A DNA stretch of 10,168 nt, from NCBI GenBank assembly GCA_016204525.1, contig JACQKO010000003.1:1-10168 (forward strand), written 5' to 3'. The DNA is from Candidatus Levyibacteriota bacterium (GTDB taxonomy: Bacteria; Patescibacteriota; Microgenomatia; Levybacterales; GWA1-39-11). Positions within the stretch are counted from its first letter, which is position 1. The number at the start of each line of letters is the position of its first letter. The notes under the pieces were generated by a model. That model had not been told where the DNA came from and did not search any database. It worked only from the letters and a program-made list of their open reading frames with translations. The translations under genes and the position numbers were made by a program. Positions 1-6,626 of the stretch are shown here, piece after piece.

Positions 1-3
1 ATT

Positions 4-9
4 TAATAT
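4..9 (+). promoter_or_regulatory. Putative -10 element of glyA (TAATAT)
   Basis: TAATAT ends 7 bases before the glyA ATG, so transcription would begin at about the start codon. Any -35 element lies outside the window, so this is a weak call. It is supported mainly by the same arrangement at other genes here. Confidence 0.35.
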
Positions 10-16
10 TGTCATA

Positions 17-1339
17 ATGAATTCCCTAAAAAAGACCGATCCCGAAATTTATCAACTCGTTCGCGCTGAAGAAAAAAGACAAAAAGAAGTTCTTGAGATG
101 ATACCCTCTGAAAATTATGCCTCAAAGGCTGTAATGGAAGCGCTTGGATCGGTACTTACGAACAAATATTCCGAGGGTTACCCTAAAAAAAGATATTATC
201 AGGGCAATAAAATAGCAGATGATGTAGAGATCTTGGCTATTGAAAGAGCAAAAAAACTGTTCGGAGTTCCACATGCAAACGTCCAGCCTTACTCGGGAAG
301 CCCGGCAAACGCGGCAGCTTATCTTGCTTTGCTTTCGCCATTAAAAGATAAAATAATGGGACTATCGCTCCCATATGGGGGCCATTTAACTCACGGGTCG
401 ATTGTTTCATTCTCTGGAAAATATTTTAAAACCGTACCATACGAATTGGGAAAGGACGGAAAACTTGATTATGACAAGATCGAACAAATCGCAAGACGCG
501 AAAAACCCAAGATTATTGTTTGCGGCGCAACAGCTTATCCCCGAATAATTGACTTTGAGCGGTTCGGGATAATAGCAGATTCAATTGGGGCGTATTTGCT
601 TGCCGACATCTCTCATATTGCCGGGCTAATTGTAGGCGGTGTTCACCCATCACCGGTAGATTACGCTCATATTATTATGACAACAACCCATAAGACATTG
701 CGAGGCCCTCGAGGAGCACTATTAATGGTAACTAATAAAGGACTTAAAAAAGATCCTGAGCTTGCCGATAAAATTGACAAGGCGGTTTTCCCGGGACTTC
801 AGGGGGGACCGCATGACAATCAAACTGCCGCGATAGCTGTGGCCCTTCGCGAAGCTCAGGGTAAACTTTTTAAGGAATATGCAAAGCAAATAGTCCTAAA
901 CTCAAAGGCTTTAGCAAAATTTTTGATCAAAAATAGTTTTCAACTCGTCTCGGGCGGAACAGATAATCATTTGGTACTAGTCGACCTTAGAAATAAAGGC
1001 GTCAATGGCGCAATTGCCGCCTTTGCCTTAGAAGTCGCAAATATTGTTGTCAACAAAAATGCAGTTCCAAATGACACTATGCCCCCATTCTACCCCTCAG
1101 GTATCAGGCTCGGAACGCCTGCAATAACAACACGGGGGATGAAAGAAAAAGAAATGGTTAAAATAGCCGAATGGTTTAAGATGGTCATCGAACAGGTTCA
1201 AAATACAAAACTGCCAACTAAAAAAGAGGATCGAACAAAATATTTTTCAAACTTAAAGAAGGAATTGGTAAAAAACCGCGAACTCTTAAAAATCGCCGCC
1301 GAAGTTCGTTCCTTCACCTCCAACTTCCCTTTACCCTGA
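17..1339 (+). CDS. glyA: Serine hydroxymethyltransferase
   Basis: This PLP-dependent cytosolic enzyme converts serine and tetrahydrofolate to glycine and 5,10-methylene-tetrahydrofolate, the one-carbon donor used by thymidylate synthase. The 440-residue protein is complete and close to, or slightly longer than, the usual bacterial length of about 420. Visible family signatures are the substrate segment EGYPKKRYYQG (residues 53-63), SGSPANAA (93-100), D197 and H200 in LLADISHIAGL, and the PLP lysine K226 in TTTHKTLRGPRG. The C-terminus ends with the typical VRSFTSNFPLP. The ATG at 17 is preceded by no Shine-Dalgarno but by a -10-like TAATAT at 4-9, so the message may be leaderless. The gene lies 50 bases before hisB on the same strand. 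Together with thyA and folA at the other end of the window it makes up the methylene-tetrahydrofolate/dTMP cycle. The assignment is very secure. Confidence 0.98.
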   Translation: MNSLKKTDPEIYQLVRAEEKRQKEVLEMIPSENYASKAVMEALGSVLTNKYSEGYPKKRYYQGNKIADDVEILAIERAKKLFGVPHANVQPYSGSPANAAAYLALLSPLKDKIMGLSLPYGGHLTHGSIVSFSGKYFKTVPYELGKDGKLDYDKIEQIARREKPKIIVCGATAYPRIIDFERFGIIADSIGAYLLADISHIAGLIVGGVHPSPVDYAHIIMTTTHKTLRGPRGALLMVTNKGLKKDPELADKIDKAVFPGLQGGPHDNQTAAIAVALREAQGKLFKEYAKQIVLNSKALAKFLIKNSFQLVSGGTDNHLVLVDLRNKGVNGAIAAFALEVANIVVNKNAVPNDTMPPFYPSGIRLGTPAITTRGMKEKEMVKIAEWFKMVIEQVQNTKLPTKKEDRTKYFSNLKKELVKNRELLKIAAEVRSFTSNFPLP

Positions 1340-1343
1340 AATG

Positions 1344-1373
1344 TTGCAAATCAAATAACGATAGGTATATACT
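1344..1373 (+). promoter_or_regulatory. Sigma70-type promoter of hisB
   Basis: TTGCAA at 1344-1349 and TATACT at 1368-1373 are separated by 18 bases, a good vegetative-type promoter placed right after the glyA stop. Predicted transcription starts near 1380, giving a leader of about 10 bases to the ATG at 1390. The -10 is embedded in GTATATACT, the same nine bases found at the -10 of the HAD-hisD-hisB2 operon. Confidence 0.6.
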
Positions 1374-1389
1374 ATGGCCGACAAAGTAG

Positions 1390-1992
1390 ATGGTTATTTC
1401 TATGAAGCGCAAGTCAGACATACTTAGAAAAACTAACGAAACAAAAATCGCCGTTTCCTTAAATATAGATGGCTCTGGTAAAAGAAAAATAGATACTCCA
1501 ATAGGTTTCCTCAACCATATGCTTGATTTGTTTGCTAAACACGGGTTGTTTGACCTCACTATTAAAGCAATGGGCGACACGCATATTGACGAGCACCATA
1601 CGGTTGAAGACATAGGCATAGCTCTGGGAGAGGCTTTTTCAAAAGCATTAGGTAACAAGATCGGAATAAGACGCTACGGATTTTTCATCCTTCCCATGGA
1701 CGAGACGCTAGCCACCGTGGCTGTAGATTTTTCCGGCCGCTACGCATTTCAGTTTAATTGTTCATTCCTGCGAGAAAAAGTTGGTGATTTAAGCACCGAG
1801 CTTGTATCGCATTTCTGGGACGCTTTTGCTCAAAATGCAAAAATTAACCTGCATATAAAGGTTGAGGACGGAGGAAATGATCATCATAAAATTGAGGGAA
1901 TATTTAAGGCGGCGGCTCGCGCAATCCGCATGGCAACAGAAATTGATCCCCGAGCAAAGAAGGATGTCCCTTCAACCAAAGGACGGCTCTAG
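1390..1992 (+). CDS. hisB: Imidazoleglycerol-phosphate dehydratase (intact copy)
   Basis: The enzyme removes water from imidazoleglycerol phosphate to give imidazoleacetol phosphate, a metal (Mn)-dependent step of histidine synthesis. The monofunctional protein is 200 residues against about 195 for the family. All landmark motifs are present: FLNHML with KHG (about residues 42-53), the metal-binding DEHHTVED (about 67-74), SHFWDAFAQ (about 140-148), LHIKV, NDHHKIEGIFKAAARA (about 163-178), and the C-terminal VPSTKGRL. The start could be the ATG at 1390 or the in-frame ATG at 1402. No Shine-Dalgarno distinguishes them; 1390 is kept because the promoter start near 1380 allows either. It converges on the divergent hisB-like gene with only 14 bases between stops. 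The intact residues make this the likely functional dehydratase of the cell. Confidence 0.96.
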   Translation: MVISMKRKSDILRKTNETKIAVSLNIDGSGKRKIDTPIGFLNHMLDLFAKHGLFDLTIKAMGDTHIDEHHTVEDIGIALGEAFSKALGNKIGIRRYGFFILPMDETLATVAVDFSGRYAFQFNCSFLREKVGDLSTELVSHFWDAFAQNAKINLHIKVEDGGNDHHKIEGIFKAAARAIRMATEIDPRAKKDVPSTKGRL

Positions 1993-2006
1993 GCTGGACT
2001 CTTAAA

Positions 2007-2678
2007 CTACTCTGTTTCCCCTTCTGCTCCCGTACCCTTTAAGCCAATTGTTGTCCCGGCTCTATAGGGACATGGCGCCAATGATTCGCGCAGAGCTTCT
2101 CCAAAGGCTTTGAAAGTTGCTTCCCAAGTATGATGGCTGTCTTCTCCTGATAAAAATTGCATATGGACCGCACATCCTGATCCTTGAGCGAATCCCTCAA
2201 AAAATTGTTTTAAATTTGTGCTTAAGATATCTTCGGCGTGCTCAAGTCTTATTCCCGCAACGTCTCCATGGGACAAGGCCTTGGCACGACCATCAAACGC
2301 AAGTGTTACGACTACCAATGCCTCATCAATGGCAACGGCATAAGAACCTCTTTCGTTAACTCCCTGCGCTTGTCTAACGTCAAGCATTTCACGGATAGCC
2401 CTACCTAAAGTTAAACCGACATCCTCAGTTCTTACATGATCCAATGCCTCAGCATGCGTTTCTTCAAATGAGACATCAAAATTTAAGCAGGCTCTTGAAG
2501 CAACACCTTCAAGCATGTGGTTAAAAAACTTATTTCCCGTTTGAATCTTGTAGGAACGCCTTTTGTCGTCTTCGACTTGTACGCTAACCCTTGACTCGAG
2601 TGTTGTACGGACAATAGACACTGCTTCCGACGAAGCATTTTTTACATCAACTCCCAATCTTCTCTCTTGTTCTACCAT
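2007..2678 (-). CDS. Divergent imidazoleglycerol-phosphate dehydratase-like paralog
   Basis: This 223-residue protein clearly has the HisB (IGPD) fold signature: FFNHML (about 52-57), HVRTEDVGLTLGRA (about 81-94), AVHMQF, and SHHTWEATFKAFGEALR (about 181-197). Compared with the intact copy at 1390-1992 several family histidines are changed. HHTVED is HVRTED, so the second histidine is Val. KHG after the NHML motif is SRA. SHFWDAFAQ is KQFFEGFAQ, so the histidine is Gln. The C-terminal VPSTKG motif is replaced by a Gly/Glu-rich tail. It also carries about 20 extra N-terminal residues. It is the last gene of the HAD-hisD operon, 6 bases after the hisD stop, with no Shine-Dalgarno. It may have reduced, altered or non-catalytic function, or act on another substrate; it is not obviously a pseudogene because the frame is intact. 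Family membership is secure, activity is not. Confidence 0.88.
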   Translation of the reverse strand: MVEQERRLGVDVKNASSEAVSIVRTTLESRVSVQVEDDKRRSYKIQTGNKFFNHMLEGVASRACLNFDVSFEETHAEALDHVRTEDVGLTLGRAIREMLDVRQAQGVNERGSYAVAIDEALVVVTLAFDGRAKALSHGDVAGIRLEHAEDILSTNLKQFFEGFAQGSGCAVHMQFLSGEDSHHTWEATFKAFGEALRESLAPCPYRAGTTIGLKGTGAEGETE

Positions 2679-2684
2679 AATAAG

Positions 2685-4019
2685 CTAGTTATTTATCAAT
2701 CTTTGCTTAACACTGTTCCAGTGAGCATCTAGTCCTTCTACTTCAACGATAGGTTCCATAATTTGGGCAAGATGTTCAAGGGCCTCTCTCGTAACATGTT
2801 GTATTTCAGTTGACTTCATAAAAGTCTCTACTCCAACCGATGAAAATACCCTTGCTCCTCCACCTGTTGGGAGGACATGATTGGCTCCCGTTGCATAATC
2901 GCCCAGGGCTTTTGATGTGAAATCTCCTAAGAAAATAGAGCCTGCGTTGTTAATTCCCTTGGCCAAATTCTCGGGATCCTTTGTCATAATTCCTAAATGT
3001 TCGGGAGCGTATTCATTTGCAAATCTTACCGCTTCCTCCTCATCAGAAACCAGAATTATTGCGCTATATTTTGAAAGAGATTGGCTAATAATGTTTCGCC
3101 GGCTCAAAGACTGGGTTTGTCTTTCGATTTCTTTTTGTGTTTCTTGCGCAACCTTTTTACTCCATGTAACCAACACTCCGGCTGCATCAGGAGCATGTTC
3201 GGCAGCAGATAAAATGTCGGCGGCGCAGAAGACGGGATTTGCTTCTTCGTCTGCAAGAATAACAACCTCGGAAGGTCCGGCCGGCATATCAATTCCGACA
3301 TCCCCAAAAACCGAAAGCTTAGCAGCCGTTACATGTGCGCTGCCTGGTCCCACAATTTTATCAACAGGCTTTATGGTTTCGGTCCCGTAAGCAAGTGCTG
3401 CAATGGCGGCTACGCCCCCGATTCTGTATAGCTCGTCTACTCCTGCTTCTTTTGCGGCGACAATGACCTCGTAGTTCTTCCCTCTCGGAGGAGTAACTCC
3501 CACAATTCTTTTTACTCCCGCAAGTTTTGCAGGTACCGCCAAAATCTGCATAACTGTTGGGTAAGACGCAGTACCTCCCGGCACATATAAGCCAACCGAA
3601 TCAATGGGCGTCTTCTTTTGCCCCAGTCTCACACCCGGAATTGTTTCGACTTCCCACTGTATGTTAATATTTGCCAACTGTGCTTCATGGAACCTTTTTG
3701 AAAGTTCAATTTGTTGTCTTACTGCTTCTAAAAAAAGGGGGTCTGTTTTCTCGTAAGCTTCATCTACGTCATCCTGCGAAACTACAAGCTTTTCTCTTGT
3801 TAATCTTGCCCCATCAAACTTTTCTAAATACTCAAGAACTGCTTCATCTCCGTAAGCGCAAACATCGGCGATAATAGGCAATATTTTCTTTTTTGCCTCA
3901 CCTATATCCTCGCGCGAGCGGCGAATTATTCTCTTTTTATCTTGAGGACTCATTGTCCCAAGCTCATAAAGTGGTATTGCAAACCGCCCAGTTTCACCTT
4001 GATCTATTTCTCGTATCAT
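2685..4019 (-). CDS. hisD: Histidinol dehydrogenase
   Basis: The family carries out the last two steps of histidine synthesis, the NAD-dependent oxidation of histidinol through histidinal to histidine. The 444-residue length is normal (about 430). Recognisable blocks are GLYVPGGTASYPTV, GPGSAHVTAAK, DMPAGPSEVVILAD, YAPEHLGI with the catalytic Glu-His pair, GDYATGANHVLPT with the zinc-ligand Asp, and GLDAHWNSV near the C-terminus with a ligand His. One deviation stands out. The family block LLSQAEHGPD reads ILSAAEHAPD, so the Gln that serves as a zinc ligand in the E. coli enzyme (Q259) is Ala here, while the adjacent ligand His is kept. The start ATG overlaps the HAD stop by four bases (ATGA), implying translational coupling, and hisB2 follows 6 bases downstream. 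The family call is secure; exact substrate or metal use may differ. Confidence 0.94.
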   Translation of the reverse strand: MIREIDQGETGRFAIPLYELGTMSPQDKKRIIRRSREDIGEAKKKILPIIADVCAYGDEAVLEYLEKFDGARLTREKLVVSQDDVDEAYEKTDPLFLEAVRQQIELSKRFHEAQLANINIQWEVETIPGVRLGQKKTPIDSVGLYVPGGTASYPTVMQILAVPAKLAGVKRIVGVTPPRGKNYEVIVAAKEAGVDELYRIGGVAAIAALAYGTETIKPVDKIVGPGSAHVTAAKLSVFGDVGIDMPAGPSEVVILADEEANPVFCAADILSAAEHAPDAAGVLVTWSKKVAQETQKEIERQTQSLSRRNIISQSLSKYSAIILVSDEEEAVRFANEYAPEHLGIMTKDPENLAKGINNAGSIFLGDFTSKALGDYATGANHVLPTGGGARVFSSVGVETFMKSTEIQHVTREALEHLAQIMEPIVEVEGLDAHWNSVKQRLINN

Positions 4020-5293
4020 ACAGTAGTAACTTTAGAACTGCCATTTTCTTCTCTGCCTTGAACGTCATAGGAATATCGGATTATTCCTTCGCTAGTATTC
4101 GAATTAGTGTCAATAAAGACACCTTCCTCTTGCGCCAACCGCGCGAACGCCATATGCTTCTCATAACTTGCGCCATGCACCCCAATCGCACTGAGTTCAA
4201 CATTAACACTTTGATCCGTAAGAATTTTTCTCGCATTAATAAACGCTCTTACTCCGGAGGGGGAATCTTCCACAACTACAAGCTCCAAAGTAGCTTTGTT
4301 TCCGATAAAAGGCTGGATATCCTCGGGCGCTTTACCTGTTTGCCCCCAATCGTAAGCGTCCATTAAAACCCGCATATCTGTCCCTCCGCGAAGGCCTGAT
4401 AGAATGGTGGCAAGAGCTTGCGTAGGATTCGGCTTAGTTAAGCTTTCTACCGAGACTTTAGTCATTCTAGCAAGCCACTCCATGGATCCCATACTGACTA
4501 TTCCAATGGGTTCTCCTATTCTGCTTTTCTTAACGGCAAGTTCCGCCTCCGGTGGATATCCGTCAACACGTTTTCTTTTGTAGTCATACGGCGGCAAACC
4601 CGGTCTTCCGGTATAAATAACAACCATACCGCCCTCTCGCGAAATTTTCTCAAGCTCCTTTCTTCCCTTATCGCCGATTAGCGATTGATCCTTTGTTATT
4701 ATTAACGATTCTTCTGCTCCTGTCAGACTTGGTCTGCCATAGGTCTCCTCAAAAGTCTCCTTTCCCAATACATACTCTTGAAAAATGCTGGTAACTTCAT
4801 TTTTAAATGGGTCGCGGGTTTGAGATAAAGTCTTTGTGATGTCTTGCATGGTCTCGATCGTTACCCCTCGATATTCCTTAATGATCCATGCTAAGATTAC
4901 TTCCGGCGGATGACTTTGCGGACTTGAACTATTTCGGAAAGCATCCAGCGCTTCACCATTAGAAACATTTATGCCTGCCTTCTTAAGCTTCATCAGGGAC
5001 ACTATAATTGCCGAGACGTCCCAAGGATCATATATCCCTTCTGCTTCAAAATGGTTCATGTTGCGGCCGGGAGTTTTATTTCTACCGTAAACCAAAAAAT
5101 CTTCCGGATTGACACCTATTTGTTCGGCAAAGAAAGTAATGGTCGATCTGACGGCTTGCCTGTATGCTAATGGATTAACCAATACACCATCTACGTCCAA
5201 GGCTATAATCGTATTCTCAAAAGGCCTCGGCTCAAACTCCTCTGCTCTATTTTCGACTCCTCCGTTATTTGTTCGTGCTTCTGGATTTACCAT
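4016..5293 (-). CDS. HAD-superfamily hydrolase, candidate histidinol-phosphate phosphatase
   Basis: This 425-residue protein has all four HAD phosphatase motifs: DVDGVLV (nucleophile D33, acid/base D35), YTGRP (T228), KPNP (K287) and VVEDSPSGV (E342/D343). The stretch between motifs I and II is nearly 200 residues, far longer than a usual subfamily-IA cap, and the first 25 residues are polar and probably disordered. The family removes phosphate from small metabolites. The position as first gene of an operon with hisD and a hisB paralog, divergent from hisC, suggests the missing histidinol-phosphate phosphatase step. I recall a HAD subfamily (TIGR01548) with an enlarged cap whose members can be fused to HisC and HisB domains, which fits this neighbourhood, but membership was not tested. 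GGGGAG lies 14 bases before the ATG inside a leader hairpin. The substrate assignment is inference. Confidence 0.8.
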   Translation of the reverse strand: MVNPEARTNNGGVENRAEEFEPRPFENTIIALDVDGVLVNPLAYRQAVRSTITFFAEQIGVNPEDFLVYGRNKTPGRNMNHFEAEGIYDPWDVSAIIVSLMKLKKAGINVSNGEALDAFRNSSSPQSHPPEVILAWIIKEYRGVTIETMQDITKTLSQTRDPFKNEVTSIFQEYVLGKETFEETYGRPSLTGAEESLIITKDQSLIGDKGRKELEKISREGGMVVIYTGRPGLPPYDYKRKRVDGYPPEAELAVKKSRIGEPIGIVSMGSMEWLARMTKVSVESLTKPNPTQALATILSGLRGGTDMRVLMDAYDWGQTGKAPEDIQPFIGNKATLELVVVEDSPSGVRAFINARKILTDQSVNVELSAIGVHGASYEKHMAFARLAQEEGVFIDTNSNTSEGIIRYSYDVQGREENGSSKVTTV

Positions 5294-5307
5294 AGATTTT
5301 AGCTATT

Positions 5308-5326
5308 CTCCCCTATTTAAGGGGAG
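5308..5326 (-). promoter_or_regulatory. Hairpin in the 5' leader of the HAD-hisD-hisB2 operon
   Basis: CTCCCCT (5308-5314) pairs perfectly with AGGGGAG (5320-5326) around a 5-base loop. On the - strand it sits inside the roughly 45-base leader, and one arm supplies the only purine-rich Shine-Dalgarno-like sequence (GGGGAG, 14 bases before the ATG), so folding could hide it. On the + strand the hairpin is followed by a T-rich run, which would resemble an intrinsic terminator, but no + strand gene lies just upstream. A role in regulation is inference. Confidence 0.5.
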
Positions 5327-5345
5327 TTTATTTTTAGTTCGTCAG

Positions 5346-5374
5346 AGTATATACTTTTTTTTGACTCTAGTCAA
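5346..5374 (-). promoter_or_regulatory. Sigma70-type promoter of the HAD-hisD-hisB2 operon
   Basis: Read on the - strand, TTGACT (5374-5369) and TATACT (5351-5346) are 17 bases apart, near-consensus in both boxes and spacing, the best promoter in the window. The predicted start is near 5339, leaving a leader of about 45 bases to the ATG at 5293. Confidence 0.75.
5361..5374. promoter_or_regulatory. Inverted repeat covering the -35 of the HAD operon promoter
   Basis: TTGACT-CT-AGTCAA is a perfect inverted repeat with 6-bp arms and a 2-bp centre; the right arm is the -35 of the - strand promoter. It could be a binding site for a dimeric repressor, or symmetry that arose from the -35 box by chance. 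No matching copy was noticed elsewhere in the window. Confidence 0.35.
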
Positions 5375-5399
5375 CATTATGGGCTTAGCAAAAATAAAG

Positions 5400-5428
5400 T
5401 TTTTATGTTAACATTGGAATTGTAAAAT
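5400..5428 (+). promoter_or_regulatory. Weak candidate promoter of hisC
   Basis: TAAAAT at 5423-5428 ends 11 bases before the hisC ATG and could be a -10, giving a leader of about 5 bases. The -35 17 bases upstream (TTTTTA, 5400-5405) is poor, so this rests mostly on position. Confidence 0.35.
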
Positions 5429-5439
5429 TTCAAAATTCC
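5416..5439. repeat. Imperfect palindrome abutting the hisC start codon
   Basis: GGAATT (5416-5421) is mirrored by AATTCC (5434-5439), with an AAATTT core; 20 of 24 positions are symmetric. It covers the candidate -10 and ends at the base before the ATG. It may be an operator or a leader structure, but AT-rich symmetry by chance is possible. Confidence 0.3.
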
Positions 5440-6531
5440 ATGCAGAAGATATTGCCCCGCTCAAATCTCTTCAGAAAACCAATCTTAGACATGTACCCAT
5501 ATGTCGCGCCGCTTGAAGGCAGAATGGGCAAAGATTATCTCCGCTTAGATTTTAATGAAAGGACTATCCCGCCTCACCCGCGCGTCTTGGAAGAACTGGC
5601 AAGATATATAGATAAAGGTAATCTCGAGCTTTATCCTGAGTACGGAAACTTAAATGAAATAATCGCGAATTATATAGGCGTTGACACTCAAGAGATTGTC
5701 CCGACTGTTGGTTCGGATCAGGGAATAGACATAATTACTCGTGCTCTTGTTACTGATGGAGATAAAGTTATAATTCCAATACCGACTTTCGCAATGCTTA
5801 AGCAGTCGGCTCTTGTTCAAGGCGCAAATATTATTGCACCACCCTATAAAGGCAGGGGTTATGAATTTCCATTCAATGAGGTTATGGAGGAAATTAATCC
5901 CGGGGTGAACCTTGTTGTAATCTGTAAACCTAATAACCCTACCGGAACACCAGTTTCAAGAGAGCAGTCGGAGGAAATAATTAAAAAAGCAGCAGACGTT
6001 GGTGTCGGAGTGCTAGCCGATGAAGCATATCATGAATATGCCCCCGAATTTACAGTCACGGATTTGATAGATAAATATCCGAACCTATTCATAACAAGGA
6101 CTTTTTCCAAAACTATGGGGATACCTTCTCTTCGCGCCGGGGTTATTATTTCTCAAAAACAAAATATCCGAGAGCTTAAAAAAATTAGAGGCCCTTACGA
6201 TGTAGGGATGCTGACAGTCGTTGCCTTAAAGTCTTTAAGATATAAGGAAGTTCGCGAAGATATAAAAAGGTATGTAAATGAGATAATGCACGTTTCAAAA
6301 CCTGTGGTAGAAAAGTTTTATAGAGAAAACGACATACAGTTCGCTCCAAGCGCGGCGAATTTTCATTTACTTTCGATGCCGGAAAAATTTTACAAATTTA
6401 TGAAGGCAAGATCAATACTTGTCAGGCCAAGGTCTGATCCTGCGGGGACAGTAAGAGTAAGCATAGGAACAAAAAAAGATACTGATGTATATTTGGAAGC
6501 TATTCGTGAATTTATAGAACAAGTCAAATAA
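5440..6531 (+). CDS. hisC: Histidinol-phosphate aminotransferase
   Basis: This class I/II PLP aminotransferase transfers an amino group from glutamate to imidazoleacetol phosphate to form histidinol phosphate. The 363-residue length is typical. Family landmarks in order are LDFNERTIPPHP (37-48, matching the NENP region), LYPEYG (64-69), VGSDQGID (90-97), PIPTFAM (113-119), KPNNPTG (163-169), LADEAYHEY (192-200), the PLP lysine K224 in TFSKTMGIPSLRAG, and a C-terminal ILVRPR...VRVSIGT substrate-binding stretch. The Glu of the usual GSDE is Gln and the lysine motif differs slightly from AGLRIGY, so it is a somewhat divergent HisC; another phosphorylated or aromatic amino donor cannot be excluded from sequence. 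It is transcribed divergently from the HAD-hisD-hisB2 operon across 146 bases, consistent with joint control. No Shine-Dalgarno is visible. Confidence 0.9.
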   Translation: MQKILPRSNLFRKPILDMYPYVAPLEGRMGKDYLRLDFNERTIPPHPRVLEELARYIDKGNLELYPEYGNLNEIIANYIGVDTQEIVPTVGSDQGIDIITRALVTDGDKVIIPIPTFAMLKQSALVQGANIIAPPYKGRGYEFPFNEVMEEINPGVNLVVICKPNNPTGTPVSREQSEEIIKKAADVGVGVLADEAYHEYAPEFTVTDLIDKYPNLFITRTFSKTMGIPSLRAGVIISQKQNIRELKKIRGPYDVGMLTVVALKSLRYKEVREDIKRYVNEIMHVSKPVVEKFYRENDIQFAPSAANFHLLSMPEKFYKFMKARSILVRPRSDPAGTVRVSIGTKKDTDVYLEAIREFIEQVK

Positions 6532-6550
6532 TCTTCGCAACCTTTGGTTT

Positions 6551-6564
6551 GTAAGAAATCTTAC
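6551..6564. repeat. Short inverted repeat between hisC and the CBS-methyltransferase gene
   Basis: GTAAGA-AA-TCTTAC is a perfect inverted repeat 20 bases after the hisC stop. As RNA only a 5-bp stem with a 4-base loop would form, followed by a loosely T-rich run, so it would be a weak terminator at best. A protein-binding site upstream of the next promoter is equally possible. Confidence 0.3.
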
Positions 6565-6586
6565 TTATATTCTGTATTGTTTCCTC

Positions 6587-6615
6587 TTGCAATTTTTGAA
6601 GTTTGATGATAAATT
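6587..6615 (+). promoter_or_regulatory. Sigma70-type promoter of the CBS-methyltransferase gene
   Basis: TTGCAA (6587-6592) and TAAATT (6610-6615) are 17 bases apart, with TGA immediately before the -10 (extended -10). The predicted start near 6622 leaves about 5 bases before the ATG at 6627, so the transcript is effectively leaderless. Confidence 0.6.
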
Positions 6616-6626
6616 AAGCAGCAAAT

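Noticed and set aside
17..1339. UGA recoding as in Gracilibacteria/SR1
   Set aside because: The glyA frame ends at a TGA exactly after the family's normal C-terminus, and the HAD gene also ends at TGA in an ATGA overlap; no in-frame TGA is needed inside any gene.
1374..1427. 17-codon upstream reading frame overlapping the hisB start, as a his leader peptide
   Set aside because: It has only one His codon, starts immediately after the -10 and so probably upstream of the transcript, and there is no attenuator structure.
1314..4366. Other-frame reading frames at 1314-1658, 2117-2359, 2917-3390, 3104-3307, 3671-3874 and 3893-4366
   Set aside because: All lie across well-supported genes in other frames and show no recognisable family motifs.
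5308..5335. Intrinsic terminator on the + strand (hairpin followed by T-rich run)
   Set aside because: No + strand gene lies upstream, the T-run is interrupted, and the hairpin falls in the leader of the - strand operon.
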